From positions 291,464-355,463 of the forward strand of contig NZ_CAKZHQ010000004.1 of the NCBI RefSeq assembly GCF_936925435.1: 64,000 nucleotides of DNA, given 5' to 3'. This document shows, one piece after another, positions 1 to 12,267 of this stretch (position 1 is the first letter of the stretch; each line of letters starts with the position of its first letter). A program made the translations under genes and the position numbers. The DNA comes from an uncultured Ramlibacter sp. (lineage in GTDB: Bacteria > Pseudomonadota > Gammaproteobacteria > Burkholderiales > Burkholderiaceae_C). The notes under the pieces are model-generated. The model searched no databases. It saw only the letters and a program-made list of their open reading frames with translations, and was not told where the DNA came from.

Positions 1-81
1 CGCAGCCAGCGCCAGCGGCGGATGGGCGCAGCGGCGTCGCCGTTCGGGTCGGCGTCGGCAACGGGAAGTGCGGCGGACATT

Positions 82-1017
82 TCAGTAACGGATGCGCGGA
101 TCGAACAGGCGGTAGCTCAGGTCGATCAGCAGGTTGATCAGCACATAGACGCCGGCGGACAGCAGCAGCACGCTCTGGATCACCGGGTAGTCGTGGCGCT
201 GCACGGAATCGATCACCAGCCGGCCGACGCCAGGGATCGCATAGACGGTTTCGGTGACGACCACGCCGCCGATCAGCAAGGCGATGCCGACGCCGACGGT
301 GGTGGCGATCGGGATCGCGGCGTTGCGCAGCGCATGGCCCAGCACCGGCAGCACGCCCAGGCCCTTGGCCCAGGCCGTGCGGATGTAGTCCTCGTGCAGC
401 ACTTCCAGCACGGTGGCGCGCGTCATGCGGGTGACCAGCGCAATGTAGACCAGGGCCAGGTTCACGCAGGGCAGGACCAGGCTTTGCAGCCAGCCGAACG
501 GGCTCTCGGCGAAGCGGACGTAGCCCTGCACCGGGAACCACTGCAGTTGCATCGCGAAGCCGTAGATCAGCAGGTAGCCGACCAGGAACACCGGCAGCGA
601 GAACGCGAGCACCGAAAACAGCATCACCAGACGATCGACCCAGCTGCCGGCGCGGTAGGCCGCCAGGGTGCCCAGCGGCACGGCCACCACCAGGGTGATC
701 AGCATGGTCAGCGCGGCGATCGACAGCGTGGGTTCCAGCCGCTGCGCCAGCAGCTGCGACACCGGCACCTGGGTGAAGATGGAGGTGCCCAGGTCGCCGG
801 TGAGCAGCTTGCCCAGCCAGATCGCGAACTGCTGCCACAGCGGCTGGTGCAGGCCCAGCGCCACGCGCAGCTTGGCGATGTCCTCCTCGGTGGCCAGGTC
901 GCCGGCGATCAGTGCCGCCGGATCGCCCGGCGACAGGTGGATCAGCAGGAAGACGATGACGGCCACCACCGCCATCACGGGCAGCGTGGCGAGCAGCCGG
1001 CGCAGCAGGTAGGCCAT
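82..1017 (-). CDS. ABC transporter permease, oligopeptide/dipeptide type (DppB-like)
   Basis: ORF with MAYLLRRLLATLPVMAVVAVIVFLLIHLSPGDPA N-terminus and EAA-like RTAWAKGLGVLPVLGHALRNAAIPI loop typical of BPD permeases. Confidence 0.93.
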   Translation of the reverse strand: MAYLLRRLLATLPVMAVVAVIVFLLIHLSPGDPAALIAGDLATEEDIAKLRVALGLHQPLWQQFAIWLGKLLTGDLGTSIFTQVPVSQLLAQRLEPTLSIAALTMLITLVVAVPLGTLAAYRAGSWVDRLVMLFSVLAFSLPVFLVGYLLIYGFAMQLQWFPVQGYVRFAESPFGWLQSLVLPCVNLALVYIALVTRMTRATVLEVLHEDYIRTAWAKGLGVLPVLGHALRNAAIPIATTVGVGIALLIGGVVVTETVYAIPGVGRLVIDSVQRHDYPVIQSVLLLSAGVYVLINLLIDLSYRLFDPRIRY

Positions 1018-1032
1018 GGGTGCTTGCGGCCT

Positions 1033-2619
1033 TTACTTGTCCAGCATCCATACCGTGGGCATGCCGGCCCACATCTTGTCCAGGCCCTTGAGGCTGGTGC
1101 GGGCGGCGATGGCGGCCGAATACTGGCCGGCATTCACGTAGGGGATGGCCTGGTAGGCGCGGGTCTGGAAAGCGTCGAGCCGCTCCTTGCGTTTGGCCGG
1201 CACGGTTTCCTTGAGCCAGGCGGTGCGCAGTTCGTCCAGTTCCTTGTCGCAGGGCCAGCCGGGCATGCTGCTGCCGCAGGACGGCGCGAGGTAGGCGTTG
1301 GTGACGGGCGAGTTCACGTCGAACTCACCGGCGACGGTGACGTAGACGTTCCAGCCGCCGGCCTCGGGCGCGTCGCGCTTGGCGCGGCGCGCGCCGATGG
1401 AGGCCCAGTCCGAACTCTGCGCGTCGACATTGACGCCCATGCTCTTGAGCGTCTGCACAGTCATCAACGCCTCGGCGTTCAGGTAGGTGACGTCGGTGGG
1501 CACCAGCACCACCACCTTCTCGCCCTTGTAGCCGGACTCGGCCAGCAGCTGCTTGGCCTTGGCCAGGTCGGGCTTGCGGAAGGGTTCGGCACCGGCCGAG
1601 GTTTCGTTGGGGCCGCCGCAGATGAAGTAGGTGGCGCAGTAGGTCACCCGCATGTCCAGGGGATAGCCCATGGCCGCCGTGAAGCGGTCCTGGCTCACCG
1701 CGTGCGCCAGCGCCTGGCGCGCCTTCATGTTGTTAAAGGGCGGGTGCAGCTGGTTCATCACGATGAAGCCCTGCCAGGCACCGGCGGCGCGGATCTTGAT
1801 GTTGGCGTCGGAACGCAACGGCGTGATGTAGTCGGGCGGCAGCTGCTCGATCATGTCGACCTCGCCCTTCTTGAGCGCGGCCACCGCGCTGTTGGAGTCG
1901 GGCAGGTACAGCCATTCGACGCGGTCGAAGCTGGACTTCTTGCTGCCGGCCAGGCCGCTGGCGGGCTCGGTGCGGGCCACATAGTGGGGGTTCTTCACGA
2001 ACACGGCCTTGTTGCCGGGCACCCATTCGTCACGCTTGAAGATGAAGGGGCCGGAGCCCAGCACCTCGGACATCGGCGAGGTGGCCGGCAGCTTGGCCAG
2101 GCGCTCGGGCAGCACCAGCATGGGGTAGCCCGAGGGCTTGGCCAGGCCGTCGAGCACCATGCCAAAGGGTTCCTTGAGCGACAACGCGAAAGTGCGGGCG
2201 TCGACCGCCTTCCATTCGGCGCCGGCGGCGCCCATGGCGCGGCCGATCGAGTCGCGCGCGCCCCAGCGCTGCAGCGAGGCGACGGCGTCGGCGGCCGTCA
2301 CGGCGCTGCCGTCGGAGAACTTCAGTCCGGGGCGCAGCGTGAAGCTCCACTGCAGGCCGTCCTTGGAGCTGCTGTACTTGTCCACCATCTGCGGCTTCGG
2401 GCTGCCATTGGCGTCCTGGGCGAACAAGGTGTCGTAGACCATGTAGCCGAAGTTGCGCGAGATGTAGGCCGTGGTGAAGGTCGGGTCCAGGATCTTCAGG
2501 TCGGCGTGCGCCACGATGCGCAGCGTCTTGGCCGGGGTCTGGGCCATGGCCGGCGCGGCGAACAGCGCGCCCGCGACCAGGGCAGCCGAGGCAAGCACGG
2601 AAAGAGAGCGTCGATTCAT
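1033..2619 (-). CDS. ABC transporter substrate-binding protein (SBP family 5)
   Basis: Signal peptide MNRRSLSVLASAALVAGALFAAPAMAQ; LDPTFTTAYISRNFGYMVYDTLF motif; start trimmed to internal Met. Confidence 0.93.
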   Translation of the reverse strand: MNRRSLSVLASAALVAGALFAAPAMAQTPAKTLRIVAHADLKILDPTFTTAYISRNFGYMVYDTLFAQDANGSPKPQMVDKYSSSKDGLQWSFTLRPGLKFSDGSAVTAADAVASLQRWGARDSIGRAMGAAGAEWKAVDARTFALSLKEPFGMVLDGLAKPSGYPMLVLPERLAKLPATSPMSEVLGSGPFIFKRDEWVPGNKAVFVKNPHYVARTEPASGLAGSKKSSFDRVEWLYLPDSNSAVAALKKGEVDMIEQLPPDYITPLRSDANIKIRAAGAWQGFIVMNQLHPPFNNMKARQALAHAVSQDRFTAAMGYPLDMRVTYCATYFICGGPNETSAGAEPFRKPDLAKAKQLLAESGYKGEKVVVLVPTDVTYLNAEALMTVQTLKSMGVNVDAQSSDWASIGARRAKRDAPEAGGWNVYVTVAGEFDVNSPVTNAYLAPSCGSSMPGWPCDKELDELRTAWLKETVPAKRKERLDAFQTRAYQAIPYVNAGQYSAAIAARTSLKGLDKMWAGMPTVWMLDK

Positions 2620-2653
2620 CTTGGTGTTCTCCAGGAGTGGGTCGGGGAAAGCT

Positions 2654-4108
2654 TCAGCGGGCCGCCGTCTTGAGCGGCCACAGCGGCCGCCGGACCTTGC
2701 GGTACGGCAGGGTGTTGAGGTCACGCGCCACGGAACCGGGCGCGTCGGCGTAGATCACGTGTCTGGCGATCTGCGAATACGAGGCATAGAAATGCTGCGA
2801 GGACTTGACCACGACGATCTTCTTGCTGGCAAGCTCGCAGCCGGCGCGCGTGAACAGATCGGCGCCCATGGCCTGGTTGCGCACCGTGCACAGCAGGATC
2901 TCGATGCCCTTGGCCTCCACCAGGGCCGACTCGCCCATGCTGGTGGGCGTGTTGGACAGGCCGGTTTGCACCAGGTCCTGGTGCAGCGCCTTGACGGTCA
3001 CTTCCAGGTCGATCGGGTCGCCCGACAGCGCGCTGACCTTGCCGCCGATGCGCAGCATCAGGCGGGCGCCGACGCCGGCTTCGGAGGCGATGCGCACGGC
3101 GACCGGGTCCCAGATCGGGCCGACGGCGACATTCGTGAGGCCGCGCTCCACCATGCGGCGCAGGATGAAGGTCGAATCGCTGGCCGCGCCGCCGCCGGGG
3201 TTGTCGGCGCCGTCGGCCAGCACCACCGGGCCGCCATCGAAGGCCAGGGCCTCATCGAGCGCGGCGTCGATGCCGGGCGACGGCGGCGAGAGCTGCTCGC
3301 GCATGGCGATCACTTCGTTGGCCAGCTGGCGCGCCAGAGCCTGCGCCTTGGCGGCATCGCCATCGGCATAGACCAGCACCCTGGTGCCCATCTCCGGCAC
3401 GTCGCCCCAGGGAAATCCGTGGGTGAGCGAGACCGACAGGATGCCGTCCTTGCCTTCCAGCGATTGCATCCGCTCGACGAAGCCGCGGGCGGGCTGGCGC
3501 GAGGTGTGGAACAGCGCGATCATTTCGCAGTCGACCACGGCCGCCACCGGACGGATGCGTTTTTGCGCGATGGCCTCGCACAGGTCCACCAGCTCGAAGG
3601 CGCGCTCCAGCACGTCGGTGTGGGGGTACTCCTTGAAGGCGATCAGGATGTCGGCGCTGGCCGTCATCAGCGGCGTGAGATGGTTGTGCGGGTCGAGCTC
3701 AGCGCCGACCACCACGTCGGGGCCTACGATGGCGCGCACCTGCTGCAGCAGGTCGCCTTCGCAGTCGTCGTAGCCGTCGGCCACCATTGCGCCGTGCAGG
3801 CCCAGCAACACCATGTCCACCGGCATGGCCTTCTTCAGGTCGGACAGCAGTTCCGCGCGCAGCGTCTCGTAGGCGTGGCGGGTCGTGGTGCCACTGGGCT
3901 GCGCACCGGCCACCACGCCCTCGATCAGCGTCCAGCCCTTGTCCTTGCCGCGCTGGCGCGCCGCCCACAGGGGCCCGGAGAACAAGGTCATGTGGTCCGG
4001 GTGCTGGCCAGCGGGGTAGTAGCCGCGGGCGCGAAACGAGGCCAGTCCCGTGGGCATGGGAGCGAAGGTGTTGGTTTCGGTGGCGAGGGAGCCGCTGAAG
4101 ACGCGCAT
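2654..4108 (-). CDS. M81 family metallopeptidase (MlrC/microcystinase C-like)
   Basis: MRVFSGSLATETNTFAPMPTGLASF, LGLHGAMVADGYDDCEGDLL, DNPGGGAASDSTF motifs. Confidence 0.9.
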   Translation of the reverse strand: MRVFSGSLATETNTFAPMPTGLASFRARGYYPAGQHPDHMTLFSGPLWAARQRGKDKGWTLIEGVVAGAQPSGTTTRHAYETLRAELLSDLKKAMPVDMVLLGLHGAMVADGYDDCEGDLLQQVRAIVGPDVVVGAELDPHNHLTPLMTASADILIAFKEYPHTDVLERAFELVDLCEAIAQKRIRPVAAVVDCEMIALFHTSRQPARGFVERMQSLEGKDGILSVSLTHGFPWGDVPEMGTRVLVYADGDAAKAQALARQLANEVIAMREQLSPPSPGIDAALDEALAFDGGPVVLADGADNPGGGAASDSTFILRRMVERGLTNVAVGPIWDPVAVRIASEAGVGARLMLRIGGKVSALSGDPIDLEVTVKALHQDLVQTGLSNTPTSMGESALVEAKGIEILLCTVRNQAMGADLFTRAGCELASKKIVVVKSSQHFYASYSQIARHVIYADAPGSVARDLNTLPYRKVRRPLWPLKTAAR

Positions 4109-4129
4109 GTCTGGGTTTCTTGGGAAGGG

Positions 4130-6059
<1,930 letters not shown>

Positions 6060-6068
<9 letters not shown>

Positions 6069-6086
6069 GCGTGCGCCTCAGGCCTT
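6060..6086. terminator. Stem-loop shared by two convergent gene ends (aaggcctgag-cgtgcgc-ctcaggcctt)
   Basis: Perfect 10-bp arms spanning both stop codons; no clear T-tract. Confidence 0.5.
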
Positions 6087-7172
6087 GATCTCGCGGCCCG
6101 TGATGGTGTACTTGAAGTCGTCCGGCGCCAGCGAATCGAAGCGGCCCTTGGCGTCTTCGGCCGTGGGGTACATGAAAAAGCCCAGCTTGCCGCCGGTGGC
6201 ACCGGGCAGCGCCACGTCGTGGGCGCGGTTGAAGGCCAGCCAGTTGCCTTCCCAGCCGCCGAACAAGGCCTTGTTCACCGGGGCCACCACGGGGTTGGCC
6301 GTGGTCTTGATCCACTCTGGCGTTTCCAGGCGCATGACCTTGCCCACGTCGGCCGGGTCCATCGCCACCCAGCCGTAGCCCGTGAGGTAGACCTCGGCGC
6401 GGCAGTGCTGCGCGCTCTTGAGGCTGGCGGGATTGCCGCTGAGTTCCTTGTAGCCGAAGGCGCTGGGCACCAGGCGGATGCCGTAGACGTCGCGCGCCGG
6501 GATGCCGGCGGCGCGGCACAGGCCGACGAACAGGCCGTTGATGTCGCCGCACTTGCCGCCCATGTTGCCGGTCTCCAGCATGGTCTTGATGTCGCCCGTG
6601 CCGCAGCCGCGCACCTTGGGCTCGCGGTAGGTGTTGGCCACCGTCCAGTCGTAGAGCTTGCGCACCTTCTCCAGGTCGGTCGTCGCGCCAGCCGTCGCCT
6701 GCTTGGCGGTGCGCAGCACGATGCCGTCCAGCGGCATCAGCTCGGTCGGCTGCAGCCAGGGCGCCAGGTCGGCGCGCGACAGGGCAGGCTCATCCTTTTT
6801 CGACCAGTCGACGGCGCGGTCCTGGGTCTGGAAGCGGCTGGTCAGTTCCGCAAACGGCGCGGCCTGGGAGGCAGCGAACTCCACTTGCAGGAAGCGCGCG
6901 CCGTAATGCGGGTCGGTGCCCAGCACGGCCTTGCCGTTGCTGCGGAAGTCGCTGATACCGGTGCGCTGCCAGCTGTCGTCCACCGAGGGCAGAGGCAGCC
7001 AGGCGCGCGTCACGCCGCTGCTGACGGGAATCTCCACGCGGGTGGTGACTTCAAAACTGCGCCAGTTGCCCGGCTGCGGCGCGAAGCGGCGTTCCTGGGC
7101 AAGCGCGGCGGTGGCAGGCAGGGCGGCGGCACCGGCGGTGACGAGGAGGTGGCGGCGGGAAATGGTGGTCAT
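6078..7172 (-). CDS. Transglutaminase-like domain protein, exported (Tat-type signal)
   Basis: MTTISRRHLLVTAGAAALPATAALA signal; GGKCGDINGLFVGLCRAAGIPAR, AQHCRAEVYLTGYGWVAMDPADV transglutaminase core. Confidence 0.88.
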   Translation of the reverse strand: MTTISRRHLLVTAGAAALPATAALAQERRFAPQPGNWRSFEVTTRVEIPVSSGVTRAWLPLPSVDDSWQRTGISDFRSNGKAVLGTDPHYGARFLQVEFAASQAAPFAELTSRFQTQDRAVDWSKKDEPALSRADLAPWLQPTELMPLDGIVLRTAKQATAGATTDLEKVRKLYDWTVANTYREPKVRGCGTGDIKTMLETGNMGGKCGDINGLFVGLCRAAGIPARDVYGIRLVPSAFGYKELSGNPASLKSAQHCRAEVYLTGYGWVAMDPADVGKVMRLETPEWIKTTANPVVAPVNKALFGGWEGNWLAFNRAHDVALPGATGGKLGFFMYPTAEDAKGRFDSLAPDDFKYTITGREIKA

Positions 7173-7206
7173 GGGAAGGTCTGTGGGGAAAACTGTTGCA
7201 GGGGGA

Positions 7207-7737
7207 TTATTTCAGCAGCGGCTCGATCCAGCGCGCGGCCTCGCGGCCGGTCCAGTCGACCTCGCCGCTGACGCGCCAGCGCACCTGGCCATCCCGGCCG
7301 ATGATGAAGGAACTGGGGAACACCTTCACGCCCCAGCGCGCGGCGACGGCGCCATCGCGGTCCATGGGCATGGGCAGGCTCAGGCCGGCAGCCTGGGCGA
7401 ATTGCAGGGCGCGGGCATCGCGCTCCTTGAAGTTCACCGCCAACACCACGAGCTCGTTGCCGTACAGGTCGGCCAGCGATTGCAGCGAGGGCATTTCGGC
7501 CCGGCAGGGCTCGCACCAGCTGGCCCAGAAGTTGACGATGACGACCTTGCCCCTGGCGTCGGCCAGGCTCCAGGTCTTGCCCTGGGCATCGGCCAGCGCC
7601 AGGGCCGGCGTGGCCAGGCCCCGCGGCCCGGCCGCGGCCACGCTGGCGGCCTGGGCCGGCCAGCCGCCGGCCAGCAGCAGCGCCAGGCCCAGCAGGCACT
7701 GCGCCAGCTGGAAAAGCCGAAAGGGAGAGGCAGTCAT
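7207..7737 (-). CDS. TlpA-like thioredoxin-fold disulfide reductase
   Basis: VIVNFWASWCEPCRAEMPSLQ active site (CxxC) with N-terminal signal sequence. Confidence 0.9.
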   Translation of the reverse strand: MTASPFRLFQLAQCLLGLALLLAGGWPAQAASVAAAGPRGLATPALALADAQGKTWSLADARGKVVIVNFWASWCEPCRAEMPSLQSLADLYGNELVVLAVNFKERDARALQFAQAAGLSLPMPMDRDGAVAARWGVKVFPSSFIIGRDGQVRWRVSGEVDWTGREAARWIEPLLK

Positions 7738-7903
7738 GGCCGCAAGTCTAAGCGTGTCAGCGTATCGCCCAAGGGCGCCTCTACCTCCAACGACAAGGTC
7801 CGGCGCACGCCATCCAGCACGTGCGCGCGCCCGTCCGTCTGCCTACGCTTGAATGGTCGGCCTCCCGTCCCCTGCGGAGACCGGCCAACCAAGGAGCCGG
7901 GCC

Positions 7904-8887
7904 ATGTCCCTCGCAAATTACCAGGATCCAAAGTGTCCCGCGCGTCGGGACGTCTTGGCCACTGGCGCAGCAATCGCGGCCGCGCTGGCGCTGCCGCTGG
8001 CGGCCGTTGCAAGCCCTGCATCGGCCGTCCCATCCACTTCCAACCCTCAACCAGGAAATTCCATGAGCTACATCAGCACCAAAGACGGCACCCAGATCTT
8101 CTACAAGGACTGGGGCACGGGCCAGCCCGTGGTCTTCAGCCACGGCTGGCCCCTGAACTCCGACAGCTGGGAATCCCAGATGCTGTTCCTCGCGGAACGC
8201 GGCTATCGCGTCATCGCCCATGACCGCCGCGGCCACGGCCGCTCCAGCCAGTCCTGGGGTGGCCATGAGATGAACACCTACGCCGACGACCTGGCGACGC
8301 TGTTCGAGAAGCTGGACCTCAAGGGCGCGGCCCTGTTCGGCTTTTCCACGGGCGGCGGCGAGGTGGCGCGCTACATCGGCCGGCACGGAACCAGGCGGCT
8401 CGCCAAGGCCGGCCTGATCTCGGCTGTCCCGCCGCAGATGCTGAAAACCGCGAAGAACCCGGGTGGACTGCCCATGGAAGTCTTCGACGGCCTGCGCGCC
8501 GGCGAGCGCGCCAACCGTGCGCAGCTGTACAAGGACATCGCCTCCGGCCCCTTCTTCGGCTTCAACCGGCCCGGCGCCAAGCCGTCGCCGGGACTGGTCG
8601 ATTGGTTCTGGATGCAAGGCATGCTGGCCAGCCACAAGGCGACCTTCGACTGCATCAAGGCCTTCTCCGAGACCGACTTCAGCGAGGACCTGAAGAAGTT
8701 CGACGTGCCCACCCTGGTGCTGCATGGCGACGACGACCAGATCGTTCCCATCGCCGCCTCGGCCCAGGCCGCCGCTGCGCAGATTGCCGGCTCCAAGCTG
8801 GTCGTCTATCCCGGCGCGCCCCATGGCCTGACCGACACCCACAAGGACAAGCTCAACGCCGACCTGCTGGCGTTTCTCAAGAGCTGA
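7904..8887 (+). CDS. Alpha/beta hydrolase (non-heme chloroperoxidase/arylesterase-like)
   Basis: [41 protein letters not shown] nucleophile elbow, [46 protein letters not shown] Tat-like leader if ATG 7904 is used (alternative start 8063). Confidence 0.9.
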   Translation: MSLANYQDPKCPARRDVLATGAAIAAALALPLAAVASPASAVPSTSNPQPGNSMSYISTKDGTQIFYKDWGTGQPVVFSHGWPLNSDSWESQMLFLAERGYRVIAHDRRGHGRSSQSWGGHEMNTYADDLATLFEKLDLKGAALFGFSTGGGEVARYIGRHGTRRLAKAGLISAVPPQMLKTAKNPGGLPMEVFDGLRAGERANRAQLYKDIASGPFFGFNRPGAKPSPGLVDWFWMQGMLASHKATFDCIKAFSETDFSEDLKKFDVPTLVLHGDDDQIVPIAASAQAAAAQIAGSKLVVYPGAPHGLTDTHKDKLNADLLAFLKS

Positions 8888-9016
8888 GCGCCACCCTCCC
8901 CTGTCCATTTGCCGTATCCGTCTATGCCATCGGACCGTGGGCAGGGGTCTTCGAAAGCCCAAAAATAGGACCACCCCAGACTTCGCAACGCCAAGCCGCC
9001 ATCCCCGGAGAGCATC

Positions 9017-9730
9017 GTGCCACCTGCAGCCCCATCCCCTGAAGACTCCCCCCGCATCAGGGTGGCGGTTTGCCACCGCGACCCCCTGCTGCGCCTGGGG
9101 GTGAGCGCCGCATTGCGCGAAGACACCCGGTTCCTGGTCGGGCATTGTGTGGCATCCCCCGTGACGCTGGCCGATGCCGTGGCGGCAGCGGCCAGCGCGC
9201 AGGTCACGGTCGCAGACTACGAAACAGCAACGGCGCTGGCGACGGCCCACTGGGGGCGCGCCGGCATGCCGCGCATTCTGGTCGTCACGCCGCGCGAGAC
9301 CGAGTCCGACGTCCAGTCCGCGCTGGCTGTGGGCATCCTGGGCTATGTGCCCACGGACTGCAGGGCTGAAGACATCGTGCAGGGCGCGCTGGCGCTGGGA
9401 CGCGGCCAACGCCATCTTTCGGAGATCGCGCGGCAGCGCATCGCGGAGCGGCTCTCCTACCCCACCCTGACGCAGCGCGAAGCCCAAGTGCTGGAGCTGG
9501 TGGCAACGGGCTGGAGCAACAAGATGATTGGCAACAGGCTGGGTGTGGTCGAAGGGACAGTGAAGACCCACGTGAAAGCCATTCTGGAAAAACTGTGCGT
9601 GCGTTCGCGGACCGAGGCGGCCCACGTGGCCATCCGGCGTGGGCTGGTGTCGCGCCAGACGCCATCGGGCTTGCAGCCGGCATCGGCCGCCGTTCGCAGA
9701 GCCAACGGGGACGTGCGGGCCAACGCCTGA
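9017..9730 (+). CDS. NarL/FixJ (LuxR)-type response regulator
   Basis: C-terminal LTQREAQVLELVATGWSNKMIGNRLGVVEGTVKTHVKAILEKL; receiver-like N-terminus. Confidence 0.88.
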   Translation: MPPAAPSPEDSPRIRVAVCHRDPLLRLGVSAALREDTRFLVGHCVASPVTLADAVAAAASAQVTVADYETATALATAHWGRAGMPRILVVTPRETESDVQSALAVGILGYVPTDCRAEDIVQGALALGRGQRHLSEIARQRIAERLSYPTLTQREAQVLELVATGWSNKMIGNRLGVVEGTVKTHVKAILEKLCVRSRTEAAHVAIRRGLVSRQTPSGLQPASAAVRRANGDVRANA

Positions 9731-9734
9731 GCCG

Positions 9735-10103
9735 TCAGGCCTTGGCCCCTGCCAGGGCACTGCGCACCGCCTTGAGCAACGCGCCTTCCTGCGCCGGGAT
9801 GGTCAGTGTCACACAGGCTTCCTGCGGGTGCGCCTCAGCGCTGTGGACTCTCTCCAGATGGATGACCGCAACAAGCACGCCGGCTTCTCGCAAAGCCTGC
9901 CGCAATTCCAGGCCCGTCATGTCCCGCATTTGCGTCTCGATGATGAGGCCGTCGCAGCGGCGTGCCAGTCCGGACAGCAGGAATCCACTGCCGGCGTCGA
10001 AGCTCTGAACATCGAAGCCGATCGAGCACAGGACAGAGCGCACAAAAGAGCGCAAGGGCGCGTCGTCGCTGACCACGCAGAACAATGGCTTGACGGCCGA
10101 CAT
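9735..10103 (-). CDS. Stand-alone receiver-like protein (FixJ-type, degenerate phospho-site)
   Basis: MSAVKPLFCVVSDDAPLRSFVRSVLCSIGF...DGLIIETQMRDMTG; Glu at the usual phospho-Asp position. Confidence 0.78.
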   Translation of the reverse strand: MSAVKPLFCVVSDDAPLRSFVRSVLCSIGFDVQSFDAGSGFLLSGLARRCDGLIIETQMRDMTGLELRQALREAGVLVAVIHLERVHSAEAHPQEACVTLTIPAQEGALLKAVRSALAGAKA

Positions 10104-10210
10104 GGCGTGGCGGCCGTTTCCTGGATCTGAAGTTTCTGGCACGCGCCAGCATAGGTGCGGGCGTGGGCCTGCGCCATTGCACCTTCGTATGGTGCTTTTG
10201 TCTCCCAGGC

Positions 10211-10684
10211 TCAGAACAGCGGGGACTTGCGCAGCAGGACCGATTTGAGCGCGAAGCTGGACTTCACGTTGGCGACGCCGGGGATGGTGGCCAGCTTGGT
10301 CGTCAGGAAGAGGTGAAACGCCTGCAGGTTGGGCATCACGACGCGCAGCTGGTAGTCATAGTCGCCGGTCATCAGAAAGCAGCTCATGACCTGTGGGATC
10401 AGGCTGATCTCTTCCTCGAAGCGGGCCAGCGCGTCGGCTTCCTGCTTTTCCAGGCTGACCTGCACAAAGATGCTCAGGGAGCCGCCCAGCCTGGGCTCAT
10501 CGAGGTCGGCGGAGTAGCCACGGATCAGACCGTCATCCTCCAGGGCCTTGACCCGGCGCAGGACGGGGGTCACGGACAGGCCAACCTGGTCGGCCAGGTC
10601 CCGCCATGAAATGCGCCCATCCTCGGCCAGCACCTTGAGGATCTTGATATCGACTTTATCGAGAGACGGAGTGGATTCAGCCAC
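10211..10684 (-). CDS. Lrp/AsnC family transcriptional regulator
   Basis: LDKVDIKILKVLAEDGRISWRDLADQVGLSVTPVLRRVKALEDDGLIRGY. Confidence 0.93.
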   Translation of the reverse strand: MAESTPSLDKVDIKILKVLAEDGRISWRDLADQVGLSVTPVLRRVKALEDDGLIRGYSADLDEPRLGGSLSIFVQVSLEKQEADALARFEEEISLIPQVMSCFLMTGDYDYQLRVVMPNLQAFHLFLTTKLATIPGVANVKSSFALKSVLLRKSPLF

Positions 10685-10799
10685 AGTTCAGTGGAATCAC
10701 TAGAAGAATCCACTTCTGGATCCCGAATTCATGGGTCGCTTTGGCTGCAAAGAATCAGGGCAAACCCCTATGCTTCTTTTCACTTCAACAGAGCCAATT

Positions 10800-11474
10800 A
10801 TGCAACACCAAAGTGCTGCCTTTCCGGCGCGATCCACGGCGGCCACCCCGTCCACCATCCGCTGCCATGTCCTGCACACCGAGCCTATCGTGGCTGCCGG
10901 CGTCATGGCCATTCTTTGCCGCGCGCGGCCCAACGGGTCTGCGATTGAACTGGCCGATTCGGTCGAAAACGCCAACGTTCTGGTCACAGATCTGCCATCG
11001 GTTGTCGCCAGGGCATCGGGGCACGAGCCCAGGTTGCGATGCGAGCGGCCGACGCTTGTCCTGAGCCACCAGTGCCGGCAAGCCGAGGTGCACAGCGCCC
11101 TGCGCATGGGGGCGACTGGCTACATCGTCCTGGGCGGGGGGCGTGCAGACCTTCTGGGCGACGCGGTCCATGCGCTGGCGCGCGGCCAACGCTTTTTCTG
11201 CCCGGTGTCGGCGCCGAAGATGGCCGACAGCTGGTCGAACGTCGCATTCACGAACAGGGAGCAATCGGTTCTGCAGAGCCTGGCCAGGGGCTCGGCCAAC
11301 AAGGTCATCGCGCAGCACCTGCAGATCTCCCTGGGGACGGTCAAAGGCCACGTCCGGGCCATCATGTCCAAGCTCTGCGCGGCCACCAGGACGCAGGCGA
11401 CCTCGATCGCCATCGAGCGCGGCCTGGTCAAGGCGAGCGACGCATTTGCGCCGGTGTCGGGATACGCCCGGTGA
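10800..11474 (+). CDS. LuxR-type response regulator
   Basis: FTNREQSVLQSLARGSANKVIAQHLQISLGTVKGHVRAIMSKL HTH; start could be 10731 or 10800. Confidence 0.82.
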   Translation: MQHQSAAFPARSTAATPSTIRCHVLHTEPIVAAGVMAILCRARPNGSAIELADSVENANVLVTDLPSVVARASGHEPRLRCERPTLVLSHQCRQAEVHSALRMGATGYIVLGGGRADLLGDAVHALARGQRFFCPVSAPKMADSWSNVAFTNREQSVLQSLARGSANKVIAQHLQISLGTVKGHVRAIMSKLCAATRTQATSIAIERGLVKASDAFAPVSGYAR

Positions 11475-12157
11475 GCCCGCGCCTGCCGTCCGGCAACAGC
11501 GGATCGAAAATCCGGATCTGGGTGGCCCACGAGGACCCGGTGGTGGGAGAGGGAGTCGCCAGCATCTGCGCCCAGCAAGCGGACTTTGCGGTGAGAGTCG
11601 GCGCTGCAGGCAAACCTGCAGGCGATCCTTCGTATGCGGCCAACAGCTGGGACATCGTCGTCGTGGAGTTTTCAGACATCGCGGCCTGGCTTGCGGCGCC
11701 CACGCGCCAGCGCACGGCCGCTTTGGGCGCGCCGCGCATCATCGTTGTCGGCCCCCTGGAGCGGGAGTGGCAGGTGCGCAGCGCCCTGGAGTCGGGGGCG
11801 CATGGCTATGTCCACCAGGGCTGCGATCCGGAAGAACTCTGGCTTGCCGTTCGCACGGTGGCCAAAGGGGGCCGCTACGTGACGCAGCTGGCGGCACAGT
11901 GCGTCGCCAACGGCCTGAACAACGAAGCCCTGACGCCCCGTGAACTGGAGGTGCTCGCCCTGCTGGGACAGGGCCTGGCCAACAAGAGCATCGCGCAATT
12001 GCTGCATGTCGCGCCGGGAACGGTCAAGACCCACGTGGCGGCGATCCTTGACAAGTTGAACGCGTCCACCCGCACCGAGGCGGTCGCCACAGCGCTGCAC
12101 CGCGGACTTGTGCAAGAGCCGGCGCACCCGGCCACGAAAGCGCCTCATTGCCCATGA
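11471..12157 (+). CDS. LuxR-type regulator with degenerate receiver
   Basis: GTG start overlapping previous stop (GTGA); LTPRELEVLALLGQGLANKSIAQLLHVAPGTVKTHVAAILDKL; VVVEFS at the phospho-site position. Confidence 0.83.
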   Translation: MSPRLPSGNSGSKIRIWVAHEDPVVGEGVASICAQQADFAVRVGAAGKPAGDPSYAANSWDIVVVEFSDIAAWLAAPTRQRTAALGAPRIIVVGPLEREWQVRSALESGAHGYVHQGCDPEELWLAVRTVAKGGRYVTQLAAQCVANGLNNEALTPRELEVLALLGQGLANKSIAQLLHVAPGTVKTHVAAILDKLNASTRTEAVATALHRGLVQEPAHPATKAPHCP

Positions 12158-12267
12158 TGCTGACCTGCCCCAGACGGAAGCGGGCTGCCCCTGGCCCATC
12201 CTGGCCTTTGGAGGGATCGCGCACCGGTCCGTACGGGGGTAATCTTGCGGCGCGACAAAGGACTGCC

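Noticed and set aside
9725-9760. gcctga-gccg-tcaggc stem between convergent genes at 9730/9735
   Set aside because: Short stem overlapping coding ends with no T-tract; too weak to call a terminator
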